A DNA stretch of 64,000 bases from Lichenostomus cassidix. Taxonomy: Eukaryota > Chordata > Aves > Passeriformes > Meliphagidae. Positions 39,916 to 54,800 of this stretch are shown here, piece by piece. Position numbers and translations under genes: made by a program. Numbering within the stretch: the first letter of the stretch is position 1; every line of letters begins with the position of its first letter. The stretch lies in NCBI GenBank assembly GCA_008360975.2, contig CM039211.1:67608565-67672564 (forward strand), given 5' to 3'. The notes beneath the pieces are model-generated. The model was not told where the DNA came from, did not search any database, and worked only from the letters and a program-made list of their open reading frames with translations.

Positions 39916-42900
39916 ACATTTCTGTTGCTAGGCATTAATCCATGGGTCCAGGCAGAGTTCAAGAGCTTTTTTATACTAATTGTCTTTTACCAAACTACAT
40001 CTCTTCTCTGCACAATGCGATATTGGAAAATCGTGCTGTTTTCTCAGTTGCAGCATTTTAATGCTTGCTCTGTCTTCAGTGAGTTGCTTTGCTTTTTTTC
40101 TGCTATCTGGGACAAATTTAGTGTAAATTAAATGACCAGTTCATTTTTTTGCGCTCCATAGGCTGCAGCAAGTAATAAACAGCTTATGTAATCTCCTAAT
40201 CATCAACTCAGCCAAAAAATGTCATAAAACTCTGCAGTATACAGCACCTCACAATGATTTTTGTAGCCTGCAGAAACAGTATATTATGAATATGGTTTGC
40301 TATGGGTTTTTTTATTTAAATTGTCATTATCCTCCATTTGCAGAAAAGAGGAAGACTTTCTTTTCTTATTAGATGTTCCACTTTAAATCCATATTTATTG
40401 CCTTTCTGTGTGCTTGTTAATTCTGCTTGGAGATTGTTGCTTGCTTTCACTGAATTAGAAAAACGATGTAAAAATCAGAAACCTTAGGGACAGAGAACTT
40501 CTCTGCCCTTTCCTTCTTTGCCTCTTTCCACTTAGAGCGTTCTGGGCTTCTCTCAAATTTCCAGTTTTACTTTTGATAATTTGTCTTATCCTTGTATTCT
40601 CCATCTATGTGTGTAACCAAAATTTTCATCTTCACCTCCCTGTTCCCACTGCAGGGTTTTTCTCCTTCCAGATGTTCTTTTAAATATTGTTGTCCAGCCT
40701 AAATAGCATGAAAGTTGGTTTCCATTTCTTCCCATGGGATGCTTCTTTTGTGGTTTGCTATTGCAGGGCATTTTTATAGCCCTTATTTCCCATTTCATCA
40801 TTTCACACCCGTTTTCAGTAACCTTTGTAACTGTTGCCTATTAACCTGTTAGTGCATTATGTTTTGCTTCTTAAGTGTTTCTCTTTTAACCAGATTACTG
40901 GTGTTATAAATTGCCGTCTGTATCTTAATACATCTTAATTTTTTTTTTAATGGTGGTACTTTGAGAAAGCATTACAAACAACATGCTGTGTTTCAGCTCT
41001 GTGATATGAAATAGAGTGTTGTTGAGCATTTTCTTCTCAAACCCTTTTAGAGGTAATTTTTCAGTTTTCATGGTGCTGTCATTGATGCCAGCCGTATCTC
41101 AGCCAGTCTTACGTAGTGCAGTGCATTGAAGAGAATTGATTTGAACAGAATGATAGATGCAGTCTAAAAGTTACTTTGGGGAAACTTTTTAGGGTGATCT
41201 TATGGTATCAGAAGTATTTGAAATACATTTGTGTGCCTTCAGTTATAAGGGAATACTACCTTGGGATTCTTCTGAAGGACTTCTTCGTTAGCCCTTGGAA
41301 GGGTGATTTGCTTCTCCCTTGCAGGTCATCCTCTGCCTTGGGAAACTGGCCCTTTTAATTCTATTCTGTACAGTTTTCAGTTATACCTGTAGCTTACTTT
41401 ACATATTTAAATATATATTCAGATAAAGTGATTTGACATGGACTTGAACTAATATTGCTGATGCTGAGTGTTCTTGACCCTTTGAAATTGTTGAAAGGTG
41501 GGAGCACTCAGCTCCTCAGCACCTTTCCAAACTACTACGTTGCTCAAATGTCAGAAATGTAATTTATATGGGCAGCAGAAACTGCCTTCTGGTGAACCTT
41601 CTTCTTTCTTTATAATTTGAGCTAAGCAATTGCTCAGTGCCATTTGATGAAATTGTAGTGAATTATGTATTTTCAGGCCCAACCATTTCATGAAGGAAAA
41701 CAAGCTTTTAAAGTGAGCTGATAGGAGTCTGAGATGCAGTACAACATAGCTGGGATTCTTCCAAGAGAAGTAAATGCAACATGTATTGAGGAGGAAGTGT
41801 AATGGGAATCGTTTCTGAAAAGGAATTGCAAATTCCTGCCTAATGCAGGGAGGGAGGAGAGAATCGTGGCTCTCTTCTTGTGGTGCTATAGATACTAGCA
41901 GAGAAATCCACATACAGGTTTATGGGTCATCATTGCCTGTGGTGCTCTTGCTAAGTACCTTAATAGAACAGTGTTTGTGAAAGGATACAAGTCTAAATGC
42001 TTTAGTAAACTACAGAAGGATTTAAAAGGGGGAAAATGTGGGTGTGCTAACTACCTACAGCTTTGGCACCCTGTCTGCTTGTTTAATTACTGTAACACAT
42101 TTGACACAGTTGAAAACTTTTGAGTTAAAATCTTTGTGTGTATTTTATATAGAATGATGTCTTTTATATTTTCTTGTCTAGATTGATCAGTCATTTTTAT
42201 TTAGGCTTTATTGCTGTAATACAGCTGTTGGTTATTTTTCTTTTTAATGCTTAGCCCTTGCCCAAGGTGCTTTAAGGGGAGGAGGAGTAGATCAAAATAA
42301 TAATTTTTCTTCTCCTAACATTAAGATAGGAGTTTTTAAATGACTCAAGCCAATTTATTGCAGAGTAGATTCATTGCGGATACACTCAAAATCTATCGGA
42401 TTGATTGACGATGCTGTTCTATCAACATGTCTGTTCCAAAAGAGAATGTGGGATAATAGGTTGAAGATTTGATGAATACCATTTTGTTTAGAGAAAATTA
42501 TATTTTGGTGCATTTAGTACATTTGTAATGTAGGAAAGACTTTGAAAGTTACCTTCAAAAAGTGACTCTAGAAAGGCTTCCATTGCTGATATCCAGCCTT
42601 GTGGTAATGGAGGCTTTTGGCATTGCTCCAGTTCCAGGGAGATCCCACTGCTGGAAAAACACAAGCAAAATCCATTAAGTATGGGTTTTGTATGCTGAAG
42701 TTTTAAAAAAAACCCCAACAAACAAATCCCAGTTTAGTTTGAACTTGACTTGCGTACAAGTTGTATATGCTCCTTTCAAATATTGGTGAGTTAAAGTTGT
42801 CTTAATGAAAATGTTTATAATTTTCTAGATCTTTTATAAGTGAGCAGCCTGGCTCACTCATTGCTCTTGTGAAGTAGAAGGTGATACTTCTTCTAAAATT

Positions 42901-45900
42901 CTTCCAATTAAGTAATTTTTTTGGTAGGTTTTATAAAGGAATACATTTTAAAATTCGTGGAATTCATGAAATCACATGGTATAATTCCTAATAATTCATG
43001 TGAACTCCTAAGATTCACAGGGAAATAAGCTAATAGATTCTTCTTACCATTGTTTTATTGAATTGATTCTTCCATCTTTGCTTTGGAGGCAAAAAGTGTA
43101 TTAGATTGCATGTTGAAAGTTCTTTTTCATCTTTTCCACATTAGTTTTACTTTCTGAAGCATGACGTCCCCAAGTTTAAATCTGAATTTAGATCAGAGGC
43201 ATATTTTGAGTGAAGCGAGTAAGACACAGAGGAAGGAAAAGGTTTATTTCCAATTCTGTCTTCTTTATGGTTTATGTATGGCAAAAATGAAAGGCTTCTC
43301 CCAAATGAGTTCTGTGTGAGATGTTTGTTTCAAGTGTTTTTTGACACAGCTTGCTGATTTCATGATTACGCTTTCTGTCCCACAAGTCTGTGGCCTAGCA
43401 TTGCAGCCAGTTAGGTTTAATTGGCTCCAGGCTCTCCTTTCTGTATTGTGGGGAGGAGGAATAAAGACCAACAGTTGCTGGCCCTTCCTTGGCCATCTCT
43501 TGAGCCACTTGTACTGTAGCCTTAATGTGAAGAGTCCCTAAGCTATGGCTTACTCCAGCATTCACAGCTTGGTCACTGGAGAGCCTGGGGTGGGAAAAGA
43601 AAGCTACAGAAGAAGTGCGGTCGTGTTACCAAGCAGAGAGCAAGACTCTTGCCCTTTTTCACGAGCACCTTCAATATGCATTTAGTAATTACCCATGGCT
43701 TTGTCTCTGCTCCATTACGTGGGAGAATGGAATTTGAGGATGAAACAGGGCTCTCCAGGAGAGAACAGCATCAAAGCATTATTTAGTCCTGGTGCCCCCT
43801 TCCCGCAATTATTATAACCTCATTTATTTTCCTCTCAACTCTGATATGGGGACTGCAGTTTTCTGTGCTGAAAGAAATTACGACTGTTACTGTGATTATT
43901 CTACTTGGGTACTGCCATGCGTACTGTACATGCAGGTGCCAATTTTTTTTCAGTTGGAGAATTGAATTTGGAGGTTGATATTGATGCAATTGAACACCTA
44001 CAAATTTTAGTATAAAATATAAGACTACTAGAGTTCTAGTTAGTTGCTTTTGATGAATTGAAATAAATTCATATTCTCTTATTAAAAGCCCAGAGAAGAA
44101 ACAGAAATGCAACTCTGTATGCGTGATTCTTTTTAAAAATGAAGGCTAAGAAAATCCCAATTGATACATATAAGACATAGCTTTTTAATTTATTGCTCAA
44201 GCATATGCAAAAAAGGCATTAATTTTCAGTAATATAAAATTCTCGATATGTACTGCCTGGAGCTATGGTTTTGAACCTAAATTGCATGTATTTACTAAGC
44301 CATATAGCTCTGCAATGTGGAAAATGGAAGTGCATTTCAAATGTGTGCAGGGATTGCTATTACTAAAACCAGTTGCAATTTATAAGTGAGAAAAATAAAG
44401 CTTCAGATGGCAGATGAAGAGACACCTTTATTGACTCCATATGCTTGACTGCATGAGGTGCGTTCCTGAAAATGGGAAGCAAGTGCCATATTTTAAGGAA
44501 TTTCAGAAGTCAAGCATCAAGGGGTAATAGAGTTGACCTCTAATTTCAGAAATCACAGGCTAACATTTGAGAACATTTCACTTCCAAACTTTATTTAAAG
44601 CTCTGCTTAGCACTCAGTTTTATGACAGTAAGGATTTTTGGCTGGGAGGCACATCAGTTATACTGTTACCTACCAGACTTTTTCACTTTAACAGCACACA
44701 CCAATGGCCTCTAGGAATGAAATGCTGCTACTTACAGACTATGCAGAGGTGTAGCTGTGCTGGCCTTCAGTCCTTGGTTTCAGATGCATGGCTTTGCATC
44801 CTGTGTTCTTTTTGCCTTGAACAAAGTACACTATATTTTTTTGGTTTATTTCTAAGAGGAGATTTTATTCATTCTGAAAGGCCTGTTGCCTCCTTGGTGT
44901 TAAAATATTTTAACTGGCATTTTTCTATCTGCTGCTTTCTAGAGTGTCCATTATCCATTGCTGCTGTATGTTATCTAAAGGCTGAGTCTTGGAATTCTTA
45001 GTAGGCAGTTCTCAGCACGGGTGCTGCTCACCTTACAAAGGTGTTAAGGAAATACAGGGTTTGAATGTATATTTAGTGTAGAATTGATTCTACCCTCTAT
45101 TCCCTCCACCTAGAAGTAAAGATACAATATGAACACACTTTTTCCAAGATGATTGAACTTTTTTACAGGTGTGTAAATTTTTAGAAAAGGGAAAGTTGAA
45201 AGTATCCATTTTCCCATTAGATGAAAAGCTTCAGTACAGGTAAGGTAAAACTGTGACTTTCACTTGTTCTTAACTTGACCATGTTCTTGTGTGCCTGCTT
45301 CTTTTGGTATGGACAGAAAAAGTTCTGTGAGCAAGGTAACTGCCAACAGTAAGATACAGGAACACAGTTAAACATCCCTTTGCATGTTCCAGGTGATTAT
45401 TAGTGTAACAAACTACCCGTCATCCTTTATGAAAAATGAAGGGAGCAATTTAAACGTATTTTCTGTAAAGCAATTTTCTTTGAGTTATTCATAAATACCC
45501 ATATCTGCTCTCTGAATATAGAATTGGAGCCTTATTAATACATAATACATAAATTTGTACAGGAGCAAAAGATTCTTTTACCATCTGGACTCTTAAAGCG
45601 ACAGGTTTAAAGTTGCTCAGAAATACTGTGAATGAATAAAGCTGCTATTTTAAAAAATACAGGATAGGTATAAAAACAAATGTGGGACAAGTTTTCTAGG
45701 TAGGCTTACTATTTTTTGTTAAACTAGACTGATAAGCTTGGAAAATTTAATAAGGTTCTGGGCAGCCAAGCTTCTTTTGAGATTTGGAAAAGAAACAGCA
45801 GATTTCAAAGTTAAATACAACCTGAGAGCAATTAACAGTTTGTTTAAAATTTAGTTAGGATAGCTAGAGGTGTGTCCATCAAGTGTAAAATCCTGAGCGA

Positions 45901-47099
45901 GCTTAGTTATTCAGCAACTCCTTTATTAGAAGTCATGGATAGATTTCATATATCCTACTTAGATTTTTTCAAGTGCAATTGTCTTGTACAAATACCCAGA
46001 CTATTCTGTGTTTTTAGCAGTCTGCTCTCATGCTTGATAGTGTCTAAAAGCTGGAATGCTGTTTATAGTCCTGTTTGTACTAATTTCAGATTTGGAGGAA
46101 AGAGGGAGTTCTAAAATACGAAGTGATTAGTGGCAAAATCAAAAAGTTTTTTCTGTTGAAATAAGTACTTTGTCAAGTGGCACTTTTATTTACAGGCAGG
46201 CTATTTGGACAATTCTAATGAACTTGAAACAATCCTGATACTTCAGCACCACAAATCGGAGATTGGAAAATAAGAGAAGAAAAGGCACAGTTTTCATGCT
46301 AAGGTTCCTACTCTGCTCTACTGCTGAGGAAATGAGCTGCCACATCTGCTGTGCTGTGACAAGATCTGGACAGGATATGTCCAGAAAACTGTATGTGAAT
46401 AGAATACAGGCAGATGATGGAATTGTTTGAGCTGTAGGCTATCTATGCTGTCACATTTAATGGCATACATTCAGCATCATCACAAGCAATAGTGAGGCAA
46501 AACACAAGTATGTGAAGCAGTGCTTTTTTTTCCCTTTCCAAAAATGAATTTATTGTATTTTTTAATTAGGCTGGTGCAGAAACACTCATTTTCTTGATAT
46601 GGGTATAACAACAGTGCCAAGATCATGGCAATTTAAGCATTTTTCAGTTTAGCACTGCTTACCCAAACCTGAATAAAAGAAGAAACTCGAAAGCAGAATT
46701 ATTCCTGGTAGATATTTTTGCAGCAACCTTACAAAGTGAGCATTATCAGTGCAGCTGATTGGATTTCTTTTTACAAATAAAGTTACTGTTGTTTTGGCTC
46801 TGGATTGCAGTTTTGATTTATTTTTTTTTCCCAGTAATTTTATATTGGCATTCACATTGATTCTAGCTATCAATTTCAGACAGATTAATTTATGAATGAT
46901 TTTTTTAAAACATAAAAATTGTTAGTGATTCTTTTAACTCTTTGGAACTGGTAAACCAGAGTATCCTTTTTGCAGCAGCCTCCTATTGGACTGCAACTGA
47001 AGCTATTAGTTGTCTGTTCCTCCAGAATTTGTGCCACTTCAGCTCTGAATTTTATAATTTCTAGTGTCTTCAGCAATCTGTTTGTGACTGAGATTCAGA

Positions 47100-47240
47100 G
47101 AGGTCCTGTGTATTCTTTGACCTCAGTGTCTTCATCTATAGAACAAGGAGAAGAGTGCTTAGTTACTGCCAGGAATATATAAGTACCTCTAAAGGTTACA
47201 AGTTCTCTCAAAGTGCCTTGTATTTCTGCTGATTTCATGT
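47100..47240 (+). mobile_element. Possible MIR-like relic
   Basis: The segment tttgacctcagtgtcttcatc followed by tatagaacaaggagaagagtgc resembles the MIR 'cctcagtttcctcatctgtaaaatg' part, with a tail ctcaaagtgccttgta. It is weak and diverged. Confidence 0.35.
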
Positions 47241-47599
47241 TAAGTAGAAAACTATGTATATGTGTAGTGGTGGCAGTGGGGGGAGTTCAATCATCAGATG
47301 TCAAGTTTTGTTTTATTTTTGTAATGATTTGTGCAGTTGTTAATAGGCAGCTGACTCCTCAGAGGAAGCTTCAGGGAGATCATGTATTTAGAAACAATCT
47401 GGCTTCTAGTATTTTTCTCTACATTGTAGTTTTCTCCCTTTGTTCTTTTGTTCTCTATTATGAAGGACATTTGCATGAAAACAAGATTTTTGTTTCTTAA
47501 GAGTTCAACTGCTCCTGCTGCTTATTCCCCACCTGGCCATAATCTTCCATTTGTGACATCTCAATTGGTGGCTGTGCAAATGATTATGATGTCAAAGAC

Positions 47600-47622
47600 A
47601 GGATTATGACTTCAGGTGAGAA
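47600..47622 (+). repeat. Dispersed 23-bp repeat, copy 1
   Basis: A 23-base word starting aggattatgacttcag and ending gtgagaa is identical to 63631-63653. Downstream similarity continues loosely (aggaac, actggtg/acagatg). The family of the parent repeat was not recognised. The word contains a perfect splice-donor-like CAG|gtgag, but no open exon precedes it. Confidence 0.8.
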
Positions 47623-48166
47623 ACAAACAGCAGGAACTGGTGAACTCAGGAGAAATACACATCTAGATTTTTCTCTAACCATTTTTATGCTAAAAGCACA
47701 AGGAAAGTGTGAACAATAGATTATGTATGCATATATAAAATAAGTGATGTGTAAGCAAATTGTATCATACCAGTGAATAAAATGACAAATCTATTCTTTA
47801 ATTGCTTCAACTATTCTTATTCTCTAGTTTCATCTACAGAAAAGAATAGTAGAATACTATTACTAGGATATGTGTTAATGTCTAATACTCTTAATAGAAT
47901 GTGCACTGAAAAGTCCAGTAGAATAGTATCCAAAGACAGTGTGATTAGGACATAGTTATTTGGTTTTACCAGGTTGCAACTCTTGAGAGAAACTTGTTCT
48001 GTTATAGCATAAAGTCCTTAATCTGAAAATAATAAGGCTTGATGAAAAATGTAGAATCAGACCCAAACTGTGAATTATTGAGTTAACCAGTGTCCCTGGC
48101 ATCTGTGTGGTTTTGGACCAGATCAGACTGATACAATGGGAGGTACTTGAATTTGTCTGAGTCCTT

Positions 48167-48211
48167 TTGCTTGTATTTGTATTTGTATTTGCTTGTATTT
48201 GCTCGTATTTG
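48167..48211. repeat. TTTGTA/TTTGCTTGTA short tandem array
   Basis: Alternating tttgta and tttgcttgta units over about 45 bp. The matching - strand peptide repeat (YKQIQIQIQ) is only a by-product of the array. Confidence 0.85.
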
Positions 48212-48852
48212 ATATTGCACTTCCTTTCTGTTCCTGAGGAGCCCCACTGCCCCTAAAAACTAATTCCCTAAAGGCTGTTTTGCACAGTATCTGTTTTTGA
48301 AAGCTCTTGTCTGCAGGTTGAAGTCCTATGACCATGAATGGCTTGTACGGCTCTGCAATCATTTGCCACTGTGCATTGGGCAGTGGGAGGAAAATACTTG
48401 CTATGAAAGCTTTACAGGTATAACAATTACAATGCAAGGAGGGGGGGTGTGTGTGTGTATGCAAGTGTTACAATACCAGCTGATGTAACTAACAGCTGAG
48501 ATTACCTTTTCAGTGAATTACTGGTGGGTTCTGAAGAGATTGCCCCACAGAAATCTTGTCTAGGGAATTAGCTCTTATACTTCTGCTGTTGGAGGTGTTT
48601 CAGTCAGGATTGCCAGTTCTGCTGGCTAATGCTGAGGTCATTGACATTGACAATTTTTAGTTAGGAAAAATTTCCCCTTCTACGTTATTTCAAGAATGCC
48701 TACTTACAGATGCATTCTGTTTTTCTTTTGAGGTATTTGCTGCTTTTTTGGACGTAGTTTGTGAAATGAAATGGAAGAAACTGTGTTATCCTGTAAGCAC
48801 TTAGTGTCCTGTGTCAGGATGACTGGGTAAAGAGAGAAGGGAAGAGTTAATA

Positions 48853-48895
48853 ATCACAGAAATAAAGACGTGGAAAATCATCCAATCCACAGTCT
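48853..48895 (-). mobile_element. Possible CR1 3' scrap
   Basis: The words aatcacagaaataaagacg and tggaaaatcatccaatccaca resemble the reverse complement of the CR1 3' end ('aatcacagaat...ggttggaaaag...tcatc.agtccaac'). It is very short, so this is weak. Confidence 0.25.
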
Positions 48896-51800
48896 GGGTT
48901 TCTGAAGTACTCCCAGCTTCAGAGAACACATGGGGAGTGTTTTTGTTGTGGGTTTTTTTTTTTTCCCAAACAGAATTGAAGTAGTTATCTTCAGGAACCC
49001 AGTAATTAAAATTAGAAAGTTGGTAACATTTTTATTGCAGGCAATTCTAGTGGTGAGATTAGCATTAGATAATCTTATCATGAAATAACCAGGCACCCTG
49101 TGATGATCTGACACATGAGAGGCTGCACAGAGCTTCTGGTCCCCCAAGGGCTGTGATTGTTTTATAGTTTTATCTTATGATAACTGTGCTTTGGTTTTGC
49201 CCTTTTCTGAGAGTTTCATACCGTAACCATTCCCTCCCACCCCCCTGTAAATTTGTAATTTAACACTACTCTAGGAAATGGCAAATCAGCATGAAACTAT
49301 TAATCTTACCTCGTATCATGAGACAGACACTGATCCAAGAGATCTGATTACTTTGCTTCTGGTCATTATCCAGACTGAAAGCTGGGCTTGGGCATTTGTA
49401 TCATCAACAGTTCTGCCATCAGAAAGCAAATCATTTCAAAAACAAGGGAAAATTCTATAATCAATCCAGTTTAACATTTCATGCCAAAAATACAGTGTGG
49501 GACCAAACTTCTTTTACTTATCACTTAGCGATCTGCTGTGGTATTAAAACCCTCATTTCTGCCCTGTGTCTGCAGCTTCTTTTCCTGGGCATTTAAAGCA
49601 TAATAAAGCACTTGAATGTCAGGCATGAAGACTTTAAATAATCTGTAGTGATTTTAATGAGTTCAGTCACAATTGCCACAGGTTTGTCTTGCTTCATAAG
49701 TATTTCTGAGATGGAGCTTGCTGTCAGACTCTCTGCTGCCAAGTTGCTTTTTGGTCTTTTTGAGAAGGACGGAAACTGGCTCCTGTTCAGTCCTGCAGAA
49801 CTGAGACTGTTTTAGCTTAAACTGCTCTGGAAATAGCCAGCTGCATCCCCTCCCCTCCAATGAAAACACTGTGAACAAGAAATTCAGTTTTAATTTGTAT
49901 TACAGTTCAGCTAATTAAAGAAAACTCATTTTAAATACCTGACTGAAACTATGTGATTTGGGTTTCTTCTTTTTTTTACTCTTGGCCCTTCTTCCTCTTT
50001 TTTCCCCTCCTTCAGTTCTTCCAAATACTTGTGACTTCATGTCTTCTCCCTCATCAAGTTGGTGATACTAAAAAAGATGCACTTACTGAGTCTCCCTCAG
50101 AGTTAAGTATTAAATCTCTTTGTTTTAACTTCACCGGTAGGATAGAGCTTTCTGCTCTACAACATTTGGAAATTTCTTTCTTTTTTTTTTTTTTCCCCCC
50201 CACTCTTTACAAATCCCAAGGGACTTTACAGATATGGAAACATGTGGTGAGAATTTCTTCTCTGCTCAACTGTGTGGTTCAAATTCTGTTCCTGGAGGGA
50301 GTGAATTTTACTGTTGACCTAATTCTGCTCCCGTTAAAGTTGGCACTGAGTGGTTTTAGAGATTTTCAGCCTCAAAGCGTTACTATTCTTTGTTGAATCC
50401 AGAGTTTAAGGAGGAGAGCTGAAGTGCAGCTCTTTCAGATGGAATAAGAAAGGCTTAAGCCTGGTAATCAGAATACATTTATTAACTAACTCTATCCAAA
50501 GAAGTGGCCTGGGAGCCCAGATAGAGGGTTCAACTTTGCATTAGAATTTTGTCAGAACTTCAAAAATTTATACCTTTTGGCATCATGGCCTGTCTCCACT
50601 TTCTGCATCATGGGCTGTTTCTGCTTTCAGCATTTGTGCAGACTTACTGTACAGATTGAGTTCACAAACTGGGGAAGGATAAACCAGAGCAAAGGTAATA
50701 TGTAAAAACACCAACTTCTATGGTTTACACTGAGAAGAAAAAAATTCCATCAAAAATTGGTTCCCTACTTGAGAATAATTAATGTCAAATTTCGGTTGTC
50801 TAATCTGCTACATTAATTGCTATCATGTGGGGAAGAGATTTTTCTTTTTTTAAATGAATGTCTGTTAGGGTACTGGTTGAAAATGGCACAAAAGAGGTAA
50901 GGAGTGCCTGCTCATCACAACAGAGCTCTTAAATTGGCACAACACAACAAAATAATGGTTCTCTGTTGAAAGGAAGTTCCACATCTGCAACTTGAAAAGA
51001 CTGTAATGTAAGGGTTCACAGTTGGAAACTGTCCTTCCATGTCCCTTCCCTATGGCTTGTAAGCAGGACACAACAGTGTTTTGCTAACTATATATGTGAG
51101 ACTGTGATCACATATTTAATTCTTTCGCATATTTTTGTGTGCTTATGTATGCAAGGATGTCCTTTTCTCTGGCTCTTGCAGTTGCTGAGACTTTGAGAGC
51201 TTTATGAAACTGAGCTCACTTTAATAAACCTGTGGGTGGGTTTTACTTGGTCTGTCTGTCCAGACTGCAGTACCACAGAGTAAAGGCGATTGCCTCACAA
51301 AGTCACTGCTGCCCTGGAGTAGTGAAGGGCCTTTCAATTTATTCTTGGTCATGCCTTTTTAACTTAATGTTCTTCTTCACACAAGCTGGTAGTGATGGAT
51401 GTCCATTCAGACAACCTAATGGCCTATGGTTACTACAGAAGAGCCTTTATATCAATATTCTGCAGCTGAGACCCATCAGGTTGGACTGTCAAACTGCTCT
51501 ACAACACATCTAGCACCATTTTATGCAAATAATAGCTTTGACAATGTTGTTATACTTTATGGTGTTAAGCAGGACTGTAAAAGATCCATTTCCATAGGTC
51601 AAGAGGAAGTTGATCTTTGTAGCTTAATATATCAGAGGTCGTTTCCCTCTGTCAGCGGTTGCTGCCTTCAACAGTACTAAACCCACTGCAGAATGCCCTC
51701 AACTCTCAAGGAGCCTTAGCCATACATGGAATGTCTGCTGGGACATCCATTGTGGTGTTTCAAGTCTGGGGGGAGTGTTGTGAGTCAGCATTTTCATGGT

Positions 51801-54800
51801 GAGTTTCAAAACGCAACAGCTGGCTTACCCTGGGAATGAGAGATTGCTATTTGTTCTATGCCTGTTCCTATTCCTTGATTCAACTTTTCATGCAGTCTTT
51901 CATTAGTTAATTTATGTTCCTGTTTGAGATACTACAAGCCTGCCAAAGAGAAAATATTTAATCTCTCACTGAAATCACAGCCTGTATGCCAAGAGAACCT
52001 TGAATTTTTATGTTCAGTGAGCTGAACCTTTCAGACTTTGGTGAGATCATTTGCCTGTGGTGCCCTGAGGTCTTGGGGACATGTGTCCAATGCAGAGACT
52101 GTCAGATTAGGTAACAGATTATGAGGTGCCGTGCTTAGGTGGAACATCTTCAGGGGTGGTTGTATTTTGCACAAAACTTCCAGCTGTATGTGTTGTTAAA
52201 AAGTTCACATCCTTTCAATTTGCAGAGTGCTCCTCTTATGTAACTGTAAACTAAGATGTTGACTTCTTGCTAAGGCAAGAGTATCTGACAAGAGCAGGGG
52301 TATGAACTCTGGAAAGACTGAAGCAGGAAGTGGAAGTATATATGTAATATCTGCCCATGACATAGTGGTACCACCATTCAGAGATGACTTAGTGTTCTAA
52401 GCACTGTGGTGTCAACTGTAATGCACCCTTTCTGCTGGTTCATTTATCTCTCTGTTTCATTGTACCCTTCAGTGTGTTGGGAGTATGCATGCTTTTTTAG
52501 TATTACTCTAATATAGGAAATATTCTGTGCTCCCATTTCTTTGGATTCCAGCATGTTAATCTGTAGTTTCTCCACTCCTGTATTTCAATAAGTTGTTCTT
52601 GGTAATTTAGTCACCTTGGCATGACAGCAAGTTATGTCATGAGAGCGAGTTTCTGGACTGGCTGTTTCCTCGTTAGCTTCATACCCAGTGGAAGAGACAT
52701 TAGGATCTCTCTTGTGCTTGCTAGGGGTTAGGCACGCAGGCTGGGATCTCAAAGCTCGCAGCCTGTGTGGCTGATGAGGCTCTGAGCAGTCACTTAGATA
52801 ACTGCTATCTTGTAAGAGGTATGTGTACTTTCTTGAAATGTGGAGAGGTCAAGTACTGTGGTTCTGACTTGATTGTTGTGGAAGTCACTCTTAATTTTCT
52901 GCTACCAGGACTGTTTACCATGTAACTGTGTCTTGCAACAGCATTTGGCCAGTTAATGTAAAGCTCTGTACCAGTCAGGTCCTGGTGCATTAGTCTTGTT
53001 CCAGTCTTTGTTCTGAAGAACAGCATCATTACAAAATAAAAGAGTCCTTCTAAAAAGCTTTTATTTCTTGTGTGAAACTTCTTCTTTGACAAGATGAAGT
53101 GAGTCAGCCTGTCTTTAATGGGATTGCACTGAAATGTCTGCAACTCTTGTTGTCATTCCTTGGCATGATCGTTACTTGAGGGGCAGATTAGAGGTCAATC
53201 AGCCAGAGCCACGAGGGCGCCCACAGCTAGCCTCAGGATACTCCCTACAAATGTAAGATCAAAAGGGCAGGCATATGAAAATTACTGTTTACTTTTTATG
53301 AATTATTTCCCAGAGATGGGATCATTAGCAGAATCTAAATGCTGTCTAGCTCTTAGTGCAAGGACACTGCTGACAGAATGCACTCGCTTGGGCACACCTT
53401 TCCACTCTTAAAATCAAAAGATTTTCTGCTTTTACTTGTCTGAGATTTCTTTATTATTTAAATAACTTTCTGGTTGTTTTGTGATTTTTTTTTTCTTCTT
53501 TTCCCCAAAACACTTCCCTACTTCTGAACATGCTTTTAATTCCTAGATGTCATCTGTTCCTTCCTTTGTGCAGCAAAAGTATTTCAGAGCCTTCATCCAT
53601 ACCCTAGGGATGCTGCAGGAGACACCTGAAGGAAGTAAAACTTTCTGTAATTTTCCTGAGTGAACAGTGGCTGTTACTTACAATTCATCCCTGGCCAGTG
53701 GGTACCAGAATTATCCCCACTGTAAATATAGGGGAACGGTGATTTTGGCTGTCATAGTGAGGTGCATGTTGGCAAATGCTGATTCAATGTCTACTTGTTC
53801 AGTAATCTTCACACATCAAACTCTGCACCTTCTTATCCACATAAGTATCTGGCTTCTGTTTGATCACAGTAATCAGGACTACTTAGAAGGGTCACAGTAT
53901 ATTTGCCCTTTTGTCTTGTGTCTGGAGCTATGAAAGCATGACTTTGGAGCAAATGTTGATTGAATTCTAAAGAGACTGGCAATAGCTGGGAACATGTGTA
54001 GCCTGTGATATGCTAAACTTGCGATTCCAAGTGGAAAACTGTTTGCTTTTTAAAATAACTTTGAAAAAGTTACCTTGAAGAACCAAATACATGGTGGATA
54101 TTACTCTTTAATGAAAACCAATATGAACTTCCCTCTTATCGTCCAACATGTTACTACCCTTAATGTGAAATAATCAAATGCTGCCCAGTGTAGGAATGAA
54201 GCTAAACCTGGCTGCCAACCAAAATAAAATCCCTTATAGCTATTTTTGTATGTTCTTAAAATGTGTGCTGAGAGATTAGGCAGTTGTCTTTATTCCCACT
54301 CTCTGCTATTTTTCTTAAAAAGTTTAAAAAGTTTAAAAAACCATGTAGAACTCTGTTGCAGCACCCTCCTCTATGATAAGGTCAGGGAGCAGAAAATCCA
54401 ATGTTGTGTTCTTTATCTAAATCCTTATTCTTGCTAATCTGGCTAGACATTTTGGATAGGTGTGTTTTTACTTATTTGGCATGATGTTTTCTCAACATCA
54501 TTTTTTTGGCATTTATCTTGACAGCAGTAGCTAGAGAACTTCTTGCTAGTGTTTAAATGGATAAGCTGAACATCTCTCTTTCTATCTTTTCCTGTTGCTG
54601 TTGGATAGATCTCAGGAAACTTTTTAATCCTTGCATAGCAGTGAACAAAGGAAATGTGTGTGCAGATGAGTGGGATCTCTGGGTCATCCAAGACAGGGGG
54701 CTGCAAGTGACCATCTGGAGTAGTGAGTCTGGGGTTTAGAATAGCAGCCTTTAGAAAGCTGAGGCACAGCTGCTGTAAAGATAAGTCTGTTGGTGCCAGG

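Larger units (their letters stand above)
37141..47099. other. Large KIAA1328 intron: no gene seen
   Basis: Ten kilobases of AT-rich intron. The longest open frames (44567-45001 on +, 41551-41913 on -) are unrecognisable and lack any known domain. Small features are a GAAA microsatellite at 38706-38720 and an inverted repeat at 39894-39915. The stretches 38900-39280 and 43540-43840 have the texture of conserved noncoding DNA, which I cannot confirm. Confidence 0.5.

Noticed and set aside
44567..45001. Open frame of 144 codons on +
   Set aside because: It is Cys/Phe/Leu-rich in the manner of translated intron, with no domain recognised and a non-ATG or weak start context.
49953..50396. Open frame of 147 codons on +
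   Set aside because: It crosses a T14-C7 homopolymer that encodes poly-Phe, and nothing in it is recognisable.
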